Of a stretch of 5,046 nt of DNA, positions 1 through 5,046 are shown one piece after another; position 1 is the first letter of the stretch, and each line of letters starts with the position of its first letter. The translations under genes and the position numbers were made by a program. The DNA is from Desulfobacteraceae bacterium (GTDB lineage Bacteria; Desulfobacterota; Desulfobacteria; Desulfobacterales; Desulfobacteraceae), in the NCBI GenBank assembly GCA_024225895.1, contig JAAEMC010000456.1, forward strand, positions 1 to 5,046. The letters run 5' to 3'. Under the pieces are notes generated by a model. The model did no database searches. It was not told where the DNA came from and saw only the letters and a program-made list of their open reading frames with translations.

Positions 1-1178
1 ATATCTTCATAAAAATCTTTTTCAGGTGAAGTGTCAATGCCGTCTTTTAACCGTTTACAAAGTCTTGCGATCTCTTCATCCACCACAATTTGTTCAAGGC
101 AGAGGGTGCCGCTGGTTTCTATGGCTCCCGGTCCTTGAATGTAGTCAACGCCGCTTAAAACCAAAGGCAGGGTTGTGATCAGTTTCTCCATAACTGCCTG
201 GGGTCCTGGTGCCTTGGCATCGGTTAAACAACCGGCTTGAGTGTTTGGCAAACCATAAAATTTGGCCATCTCTCCTCTGGCACCGGACATTAGAACCATT
301 TCAGGCGAGCCCTCTAGGAAACCACCTGATGAAAAGTCTGCGCTTCCCGAGGCATCACCATATATTAGAGGTGTACCCGGATGTGCCATTTGAAAAAGGA
401 CCACTGCAGAAAGCGCTTCGGCATTCCCCATGGCAATATTTGAATAAAGGCTGGCAGGACCGGTTGAACCGGCGCAGGGCATGGGGAAAATAAGAATGGG
501 GATTTCAAATTCACTTAAATCAATCAGCGCTTCGCTCATGCCCTGATCATGGGTTAATGGTGCCAGCGTACAATAACAGACCGAATAGATTTTGCGCTCT
601 TTCACTGCAGCTTCACTTCCCAGAATTGCTGTCATCCCTTCAATTATATAGGGGACTTCCCTGGGATCGGTAAGTTCATCCTGAACATGTTTTGAGGTAA
701 ACATGAGTGCAGATAAGTCCAAAAAAATCCCGCTTGAATTGGGATGGGTTTTTTCAATATCCAGTACAGAGTGGGGCCAAGCGTATGATCCCAGACTCAT
801 CTCTTCAAACACGCGGAAAGCATTTTCGCAATCCTGCATGGTTGAGTATCTTCTTTCTCCTTTTTTATAGTCAAATGTAAATACACCTCCACAATCCAGG
901 ACATAACCGGTCTGTTTTGACGGATAAGCTACATCGAATTTTGGATTTCTGGCACCTAGAACAAAGGATTTGGGAGCAGTCTTCAGTGCCTGGTCAACCA
1001 TCTGTTTTGGAATTCTTGCCAGTTTTTCAGTGTAGTCGACCTTGGCACCGTTTTTCTCTAAAATCTTTAATGCTTTTTTGCTTAAAAATTTTACACCGAT
1101 TTCTTCGAGAATTCTGATGCTTTTGTCATGAATTTTTAATTGCTCATTTTCAGACAAAAACTGACATTGTGTCTTCAT
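1..1178 (-). CDS. MttB-superfamily corrinoid methyltransferase, non-pyrrolysine type, C-terminus cut by window edge
   Basis: Frame open from ATG at 1178 to the left edge, 392 residues visible; family members are about 470-500 residues, so roughly the last 80-100 are outside. I read every codon: no stop, and in particular no in-frame TAG. Family hallmarks seen: an N-terminal helical segment (LSENEQLKIHDKSIRILEEIGV), a GG-V stretch near 95, PMPCAGSTGPASL at 232-243, NAEALSAVVLFQMAHPGTPLIYG at about 252-274, AGCLTDAK at 315-322, and VVDEEIARLCKRL near the visible end. These proteins form a TIM-barrel that moves a methyl group from a methylated amine to a cobalamin on a small partner corrinoid protein, in the cytoplasm. 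True MttB (trimethylamine) carries pyrrolysine near residue 334; absence of the amber codon places this with MtgB/MtpB/MtcB-like enzymes. Start chosen for the AAAGG at 1185-1189, six bases before ATG. It follows the dehydrogenase by 70 bases, so likely co-transcribed. The partner corrinoid protein is not in the window. Family call very sure; substrate unknown. Confidence 0.93.
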   Translation of the reverse strand, partial: MKTQCQFLSENEQLKIHDKSIRILEEIGVKFLSKKALKILEKNGAKVDYTEKLARIPKQMVDQALKTAPKSFVLGARNPKFDVAYPSKQTGYVLDCGGVFTFDYKKGERRYSTMQDCENAFRVFEEMSLGSYAWPHSVLDIEKTHPNSSGIFLDLSALMFTSKHVQDELTDPREVPYIIEGMTAILGSEAAVKERKIYSVCYCTLAPLTHDQGMSEALIDLSEFEIPILIFPMPCAGSTGPASLYSNIAMGNAEALSAVVLFQMAHPGTPLIYGDASGSADFSSGGFLEGSPEMVLMSGARGEMAKFYGLPNTQAGCLTDAKAPGPQAVMEKLITTLPLVLSGVDYIQGPGAIETSGTLCLEQIVVDEEIARLCKRLKDGIDTSPEKDFYED

Positions 1179-1248
1179 TTTGAACCTTTATGTGTTTAAG
1201 CTGTATTGTTGCTTCCTATCATCTTGTGAAGAGAATAATTATTTAAAA

Positions 1249-2481
1249 TCAAACCATATCTGAAGTAATCTGCTTGTGGATGGTGATATGCCATTCTTTA
1301 ATTCCCTTAAAGAATATTTTTCTTTCTTCTTCATTGAAAACTTCACAGGGAAATACCCCTGTCCGCTTAATTTGGCCGCGCAGAATCATCAAAGATAAAA
1401 TTGATGCCGGAACAGATGTGATCCAGGAAACATCATTGGTTCCCGGAATCATGGCGCATGCTTTTTCAATATTCGGGCTGTCTGTCCACATCTTATAGTG
1501 TAGCTTTTTGCCCGATTTTGTTCCTTTGACATCTACAGCTAATACAACTTGGCTTTGGACTTTCTTCTCCTTGACCAGGTCAATACATTTTTTCGGGGTT
1601 AAGGTTTTGGGTAATTGGTTGCAGAAAACATCCTTTGCGCTAACTTTGCTGCCTTTGATATCAACGATTTTTTCATCCATTAATTTTAAGCCGCTAAGAA
1701 GGAACTCCCATGTGGCGCTGTCAGGATCTCCCATTTTGAAATCAACATATTTGACAGGTTTTCCGATGAATTGAGGGATTGTCAGGGGTTCCTCATGGTT
1801 ATGGTAAAATACTTTCCCTGTTAAGTTAAGCGGTGCAGGAAAATAGTACTCTTCTTCTCCTGCAAACGGTTCTGCCCACTTGTACCGGCCGTCTTCCCAA
1901 TAAATGGCTTTATCGGCACAATCTTCCAGGTAGGTTTGAAAAGACCACATGGCAACGGGTTCGTCACAGGTAACCACGCCATAGTCTTTAATGCCGATAT
2001 AATCCACTTCATCAAGGTTCTCAACCGCTTCTTTGGCCATCACATTAACCAGTCCCGCGTCACAGCCTGCAAGGATATTGGCCATGAGGCCTTTTTTTTC
2101 AAATTCTTCGGCATATTCAAGTTGTTCTACCAGGTATTGCTTGCCATCTTTTTCCGGGAAAAACTCATCAGAGGCCATATCGATATAATGTGATCCTGTT
2201 TCAAGCGATGCCTCTATAATCTGCCGGTTAAAGGTCATTAGTGTAGCGTTCACTACAAGATCATAGTTGTCTTTTTTGAACAACTCAATCAATTGGGCTT
2301 TGTCGGATGCGTCAGCCTTATCCACTTGAATTTTATCTGAATTTAGATACTCAGCAACTTCAGCGGCCCGCTCAACATCCAGGTCTACCAACATGATTTT
2401 ACTGATTTCGGGGGCTTTTGCTAAAATCCCGGCAATTACGTTTCCTTGGGCGCCTGCTCCTACAATAATAACTTTTTTCAT
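1249..2481 (-). CDS. saccharopine dehydrogenase-family (Lys9-like) NAD(P)-binding oxidoreductase
   Basis: A 410-residue protein ending at TGA (1249-1251). Residues 1-130 form a Rossmann domain: MKKVIIVGAGAQGN gives the GxGxxG loop at 8-13, beta-2 ends in LVDLD with Asp33, which favours NAD over NADP, and DLVVNAT (74-80) followed by GSHYIDMASDE (96-106) matches the family's first-domain end. NILAGCDAGLVNVMA (135-149) corresponds to the start of the catalytic domain (G-DPG region, here with Ala in place of Pro). Family members make or break secondary amines between amino acids: saccharopine dehydrogenase in lysine metabolism (about 450 residues) and carboxynorspermidine synthase (about 400 residues). 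Length is nearer the latter, but I cannot assign a substrate. The open frame extends upstream to 2682, but ATG at 2481 is preferred: it has AGAGG at 2486-2490, four bases away, begins exactly at the Rossmann beta-1, and the promoter lies at 2549-2577. An in-frame ATG at 2508 lacks a ribosome site. First gene of a probable two-gene operon with the methyltransferase. Confidence 0.87.
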   Translation of the reverse strand: MKKVIIVGAGAQGNVIAGILAKAPEISKIMLVDLDVERAAEVAEYLNSDKIQVDKADASDKAQLIELFKKDNYDLVVNATLMTFNRQIIEASLETGSHYIDMASDEFFPEKDGKQYLVEQLEYAEEFEKKGLMANILAGCDAGLVNVMAKEAVENLDEVDYIGIKDYGVVTCDEPVAMWSFQTYLEDCADKAIYWEDGRYKWAEPFAGEEEYYFPAPLNLTGKVFYHNHEEPLTIPQFIGKPVKYVDFKMGDPDSATWEFLLSGLKLMDEKIVDIKGSKVSAKDVFCNQLPKTLTPKKCIDLVKEKKVQSQVVLAVDVKGTKSGKKLHYKMWTDSPNIEKACAMIPGTNDVSWITSVPASILSLMILRGQIKRTGVFPCEVFNEEERKIFFKGIKEWHITIHKQITSDMV

Positions 2482-2548
2482 AAAACCTCTTTCATATATA
2501 GCGGTCATGTTTTTATATAATGTTGGGGGATTATTGATTGTTTGTGGA

Positions 2549-2577
2549 ATAGTATATGTGGAAAAGTTGAATGTCAA
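2549..2577 (-). promoter_or_regulatory. sigma-70 promoter for the dehydrogenase-methyltransferase operon
   Basis: On the minus strand TTGACA (2572-2577) is a perfect -35 box, followed after exactly 17 bases by TACTAT (2549-2554), five of six to the -10 consensus. The stretch immediately upstream of the -35 (about 2578-2620) is strongly A+T-rich and could act as an UP element. Transcription would begin near 2542, giving a leader of about 60 bases before the ATG at 2481. This is read directly from sequence; activity is inferred. Confidence 0.75.
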
Positions 2578-2773
2578 TAATTTAATTTGCGAATATGCTA
2601 ATATATCATAAATATATCTACCGAAAACAACTTGAACATTGCTGTATCCGCTAAAATTCAAATAAAAGGTATTGTGGATCAATATTCTGGTTTTTCATCT
2701 TTTATGCTCAGGCATATGGGGGTGGCCTGTTTGATATTAGGGGTTTTGGATTTTATGCGGCCCCGAAGAATAA

Positions 2774-2802
2774 TCGGGTTGGGTGTGTGTGTCGGGTTGG
2801 GT
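2774..2802. repeat. 11-base direct repeat with TG-dinucleotide spacer
   Basis: Two exact copies of TCGGGTTGGGT (2774-2784 and 2792-2802). The second copy begins 18 bases after the first, and TGTGTG lies between them. It sits just downstream of the regulator's stop codon on the minus strand. It could be a pair of binding sites, or a slippage duplication; no family is recognised. Confidence 0.5.
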
Positions 2803-2821
2803 TTTCTTTGTTGGCTGTAAA

Positions 2822-3319
2822 CTATTCTTTCTTTGTGTCTGCGTCGTTATTCGATTCTGAAAGATGCTTGGGCGTGCCAAAATCATATCGGTCCCGGGCG
2901 ATTCTTCTAATAAAGGCTGTTTCGACCTGAATAATGCCATCTATCATTTCAATCTGAGACAAAAGAGTGTGAAGCTCATTGATGGTTTCGATATATGATT
3001 CAACTTCCACATTGGGTATCGTTGTCATCTGGGCGATATATACAATTCGATCGATCTTTTCCAGCTCCTCGATAACATAATCTACCCGTTTTGTTTCTGC
3101 TTCAATGCTGATGCAGGCAACGATGCCAAATCCAAGTTTGATAGGATTAGCTGCCGCCACGATCTGTATGTATTTGCGATCAATAATTCTTTTAAGTCTG
3201 TAGCGGACCGTTGCCTCGGGAACGCCTGTGGTCTTTGCAATTTCAGAACTGGCCATTCGCCCGTCAATCTGAAGAAGTCGGATAATTTGTAAATCAATTT
3301 TATCAAGCTGTTCTCTCAT
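2822..3319 (-). CDS. Lrp/AsnC-family transcriptional regulator
   Basis: A 165-residue protein ending in TAG (2822-2824). Residues 1-60 are the AsnC-type winged helix-turn-helix: LDKIDLQIIRLLQIDGRMASSEIA leading into the recognition helix around VPEATVRYRLKRI (33-45), then the wing KYIQIVAAANPIKLG. Residues 65-140 form the RAM ligand-binding/oligomerisation domain, with the closing strand GIIQVETAFIRRI (128-140). Length fits the family (about 150-165). A charged, probably disordered tail of about 20 residues follows. Lrp-type proteins bind DNA as dimers to octamers and respond to amino acids or related small molecules, often acting on neighbouring genes and their own promoter. Odd: the usual T-G-x-x-D turn of the RAM domain reads T99-T100-I-P-N103, so the glycine and aspartate are both replaced. 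Start supported by GGAG at 3325-3328, five bases from ATG. It lies upstream of the dehydrogenase on the same strand but separated by 340 bases with a separate promoter, so it is likely the local regulator rather than an operon member. Confidence 0.93.
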   Translation of the reverse strand: MREQLDKIDLQIIRLLQIDGRMASSEIAKTTGVPEATVRYRLKRIIDRKYIQIVAAANPIKLGFGIVACISIEAETKRVDYVIEELEKIDRIVYIAQMTTIPNVEVESYIETINELHTLLSQIEMIDGIIQVETAFIRRIARDRYDFGTPKHLSESNNDADTKKE

Positions 3320-3381
3320 GGTATCTCCAAAAGGTTGTGGTCGTCAGTATGTGCCCAATAGATGGTTTTCGTTTGCCAGTC

Positions 3382-3410
3382 TTTTTACCAGAGCGACCAG
3401 ATAGGGTCAA
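3382..3410 (-). promoter_or_regulatory. candidate promoter for the Lrp-type regulator
   Basis: On the minus strand TTGACC (3405-3410), 17-base spacer, then TAAAAA (3382-3387). The -35 is good (five of six) but the -10 is poor (four of six), as would fit a promoter needing an activator or set low for autoregulation. It lies about 63 bases upstream of the start codon. No better pair was seen in the first 150 bases upstream. Confidence 0.4.
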
Positions 3411-3422
3411 GGGTCTAACTGG

Positions 3423-3435
3423 TTGATCGGATCAA
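3423..3435. promoter_or_regulatory. 13-base perfect palindrome, possible operator upstream of the regulator
   Basis: TTGATCGGATCAA is two six-base inverted arms (TTGATC/GATCAA) around one central base. It lies about 12 bases upstream of the candidate -35 of the Lrp-type gene, in the divergent gap. Size and symmetry resemble dimeric regulator sites, and autoregulation is common in the Lrp/AsnC family. Assignment to this regulator is inference. Confidence 0.35.
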
Positions 3436-3495
3436 ATAGGTGCTCAAATGCACATTTTTATATTTAAGCAACTATAATCAAGCGTCTTTGCTTTT

Positions 3496-3515
3496 TCAAC
3501 AATTTTATTTGTTGA
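3496..3515. repeat. 7-base inverted repeat, possible operator
   Basis: TCAACAA (3496-3502) and TTGTTGA (3509-3515) are perfect inverted arms around a six-base T-rich centre. The right arm overlaps a TTGACA (3512-3517), but no acceptable -10 lies 16-18 bases downstream, so promoter function is not supported. Could be a regulator site or chance in T-rich DNA. Confidence 0.25.
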
Positions 3516-3714
3516 CATCTGTATTTGATTGCTCTGTTTTTTTTGACCAGCTGTTTGTCTATACATTAACTTGTGCGATTTGTCAGACTCTCTGGGTATT
3601 GAACGGCTTTGATTCTACTCAACGCTTAAGTCTCTATATCCTCTCATTAATTCTAAATCCTTGTTGAAAAACGAAACGAATCGCAAAAAATTGTCAATAA
3701 CTTTTTCACGAAAG

Positions 3715-3751
3715 CTTGCTTTTTAAGCAAGGTTGCTTTATGTTTCAGCAA
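3715..3751 (+). promoter_or_regulatory. alternating complementary arms in the region before the MATE gene
   Basis: Four short arms alternate in sense: TTGCTT (3716-3721), AAGCAA (3725-3730), TTGCTT (3733-3738) and AGCAA (3747-3751). Arms 1-2 (seven base pairs counting C3715/G3731) and 3-4 can pair together, or arms 2-3 can pair instead. This is the geometry of an attenuator or a dense cluster of inverted sites. Whether it is transcribed into the MATE leader is unknown, since no promoter was fixed upstream. Confidence 0.3.
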
Positions 3752-3815
3752 AACTATATAAATATTTAGTTAGATTCATATAATATTTTAAAATTACAAT
3801 CAAGATGTAGGTTAA

Positions 3816-5046
3816 ATGAGATATATTAAAAATGTAATGGTTCTTGGTGCCCCACTTTTGGCTGGTTTGATTTCTGAATTTTTCATGTACTTGTCAGACT
3901 CTGTCATGGTGGGACGTTTAGGTACCCAATATCTTGCCGCCATGGGAATAGCTGTTATGGTTGCCGAGATTCTATGGATTATTATCTGGCCTCTGGCACC
4001 TGCCACCCAGACAATTGCTTCGCGAAGATATGGCCGCGCCCTTGCAATCAAAAAAAAGGAGAGCAATGAATACAAAAATCAAATCCTGTCAACAGGAGAC
4101 GTATTTAATAATTCATTATTCCTTGCCCTTGGTGCGGGTATCATCGCTGTGTTATCCGCCAAGTTATGCAATCCGTTCTTATCCGTGGTGCTGGAAGACC
4201 CTGGCCTTATTCCAATGGTAAACAGGTATGTCAACATTGTGAAATGGGCCATGCCCATGGCAGCAATTTTTTATGCATTATATGGTTTTCTTGCTGCCAT
4301 AAACCGGACCATCCCCATAATGATTGCCACCATCGGGTGGAATGTATTAAATATTTTTTTTAATTATGTTCTTATTTTCGGAAAATTCGGATGCCCTGCC
4401 ATGGGGATGGAAGGGGCTGCCATTGGAACGGTTTTATCTCAAGCCATTGGTGCAATTTATCTTACAGCCTATGTACTGACATCAAATCATTTGCGGCAAT
4501 TCAAATGTTTTATCGTCAAGGCAGTTGATACAAAAATTTTTAAGGCGCTGTTAAAAGCCGGTACTCCCATCACAGGACAGCTGGTTGTAGTATTTGTTAT
4601 ATATCTATATTATGAAACCTTGATAGCAAATATAGGTATGGTCTACCTTGCTGCCACCCATATTGTGTTTATGGTGTTTTTTTTAAAACGGGCTATTGTG
4701 GGCGGATTTGCAGAAGGCGGTTCCATTCTCGTGGGAAACAACCTTGGCCGAAAAAACAAGGACGAAGCAGTCAAATATGCATTTGCAGCAGAATGGGTCA
4801 GCATTGTCATCGGCGTTATTCTATTTTTGTTAATCCTTATCTTTCCTGAAAACATAGCAAGGGTTTTTAATAGTGAAAGCCGAACTGTTGCTGTGAGTAC
4901 AGATGCCTTACGGTTCTTTGCCCTGTTTATGCTCATTGACATTATTGGCTACCCCTTTGAAGTTATTTTTACCCACAACGGCTGGGCCAGATTTGTTTTT
5001 TTGGCAGATGTCGGTACCCATGTGGCCTTTCTTTTAGGGCTTCCCC
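3816..5046 (+). CDS. MATE-family multidrug/toxin efflux transporter, C-terminus cut by window edge
   Basis: Frame open from ATG at 3816 to the right edge, 410 residues visible; MATE proteins are about 440-460 residues, so the last 30-50 are missing. It is an inner-membrane protein of alternating hydrophobic segments arranged as two homologous halves (twelve helices in the full protein). The first helix region carries LSDSVMVGRLG (26-36), with Asp28 at the place of the conserved N-lobe acidic residue of NorM/DinF transporters. The first-half loop signature is TQTIASRRYGRA; the second half begins near AGTPITGQ (about 248-254) and has its own GGSILVGNNLGRKNKDEA signature around 301-318. Such proteins export cationic drugs, dyes or metabolites using a sodium or proton gradient. 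The start is well fixed: a TAA at 3813-3815 directly precedes the ATG in frame. The ribosome site is weak (TAGG at 3808-3811, four bases away). It is divergent from the Lrp-type gene; substrate cannot be inferred, and no functional link to the minus-strand genes is proven. Confidence 0.93.
   Translation, partial: MRYIKNVMVLGAPLLAGLISEFFMYLSDSVMVGRLGTQYLAAMGIAVMVAEILWIIIWPLAPATQTIASRRYGRALAIKKKESNEYKNQILSTGDVFNNSLFLALGAGIIAVLSAKLCNPFLSVVLEDPGLIPMVNRYVNIVKWAMPMAAIFYALYGFLAAINRTIPIMIATIGWNVLNIFFNYVLIFGKFGCPAMGMEGAAIGTVLSQAIGAIYLTAYVLTSNHLRQFKCFIVKAVDTKIFKALLKAGTPITGQLVVVFVIYLYYETLIANIGMVYLAATHIVFMVFFLKRAIVGGFAEGGSILVGNNLGRKNKDEAVKYAFAAEWVSIVIGVILFLLILIFPENIARVFNSESRTVAVSTDALRFFALFMLIDIIGYPFEVIFTHNGWARFVFLADVGTHVAFLLGLP

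Larger units (their letters stand above)
2482..2821. other. 340-base intergenic region between regulator and dehydrogenase
   Basis: Contains the dehydrogenase promoter and ribosome site in its left third, a very A+T-rich tract at about 2578-2620, an ATTG-N5-CAAT inverted element at 2671-2683, and the direct repeat near the right end. No convincing intrinsic terminator for the regulator was found: the best hairpin is a five-base CCCGA/TCGGG stem (2762-2766 with 2774-2778) without a T-run. A plus-strand open frame from TTG at 2632 to 2820 has no ribosome site and is not called. Confidence 0.7.
3320..3815. other. 496-base divergent intergenic region between regulator and MATE gene
   Basis: No convincing gene. 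The left part holds the regulator's ribosome site, candidate promoter and 13-base palindrome. The middle is T-rich with an inverted repeat at 3496-3515. The right part holds a cluster of TTGCTT/AAGCAA arms (3715-3751) followed by about 60 A+T-rich bases before the MATE start. A TATAAT at 3779-3784 is a possible -10 for the MATE gene but lacks a recognisable -35 at proper spacing. Confidence 0.65.

Noticed and set aside
209..493. Plus-strand frame opposite the methyltransferase
   Set aside because: Antisense to a clearly recognised coding region; composition rich in His, Trp and Arg is typical of a shadow frame.
1936..2193. Plus-strand frame opposite the dehydrogenase, with similar ones at 1274-1498 and 1508-1774
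   Set aside because: Antisense shadows of the dehydrogenase gene, with no start signals or recognisable domains.
2478..2495. Five-codon mini-frame (ATG AAA GAG GTT TTA TGA) overlapping the dehydrogenase start, as a possible translational-coupling leader
   Set aside because: No ribosome binding site before it; its GAG GTT is better explained as the dehydrogenase's own ribosome site.
2709..2729. CAGGC/GCCTG inverted repeat as a terminator for the regulator
   Set aside because: Only a five-base stem with an 11-base loop and no T-run on the minus-strand side.
2632..2820. Plus-strand 62-residue frame with a hydrophobic C-terminal half, like a small membrane protein
   Set aside because: It starts with TTG, has no ribosome binding site (CCGAAAACAAC before it), crosses the direct repeat and G/T-rich low-complexity DNA, and resembles no family I know.
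3512..3540. TTGACA at 3512-3517 as a MATE promoter
   Set aside because: The hexamer 17 bases downstream is TGTTTT, only three of six to consensus, and it is about 275 bases from the gene.
3440..3667. Plus-strand 75-residue frame rich in Phe, Leu, Tyr and Cys in the divergent gap
   Set aside because: GTG start without a spaced ribosome site; composition is what T-rich noncoding DNA gives; no motif recognised.

Overview
The window reads as ordinary chromosomal DNA from an anaerobic, moderately AT-rich bacterium. The MttB-type corrinoid methyltransferase points to anaerobic one-carbon metabolism. Such genes are abundant in Desulfobacterales-type sulfate reducers and some Clostridia-like acetogens. 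The style of the proteins makes me favour a desulfobacterial host, but this is inference and no marker gene is present.

Layout. Three genes lie on the minus strand, in transcriptional order from right to left: an Lrp/AsnC-type regulator (2822-3319), a saccharopine-dehydrogenase-family Rossmann protein (1249-2481), and an MttB-superfamily methyltransferase that runs off the left edge (1-1178). On the plus strand, divergent from the regulator and separated by a 496-base gap, is a MATE-family efflux transporter that runs off the right edge (3816-5046). No tRNA, rRNA, CRISPR array, insertion sequence or integration site was seen.

The dehydrogenase and methyltransferase are 70 bases apart with no obvious terminator between them, so they are probably one operon. 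A near-consensus sigma-70 promoter (TTGACA, 17 bases, TACTAT) lies about 70 bases upstream of the dehydrogenase. It fixes the start at 2481 and rules out the 67-residue upstream extension of the same open frame. The regulator has its own ribosome binding site and a weaker candidate promoter, with a perfect 13-base palindrome (TTGATCGGATCAA) just upstream of it.

Working model (inference): the Lrp-type protein senses an amino acid or N-methylated amino acid and controls an operon in which the methyltransferase takes a methyl group from a quaternary amine or betaine, and the dehydrogenase acts on an amino-acid-like partner or product. The methyltransferase has no in-frame amber codon in its visible 392 residues, so it belongs with the non-pyrrolysine branch (glycine betaine, proline betaine and carnitine enzymes) rather than true trimethylamine methyltransferase. 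Its substrate cannot be read from the sequence. Nothing here proves a new system; the association of the three minus-strand genes is the point most worth following.
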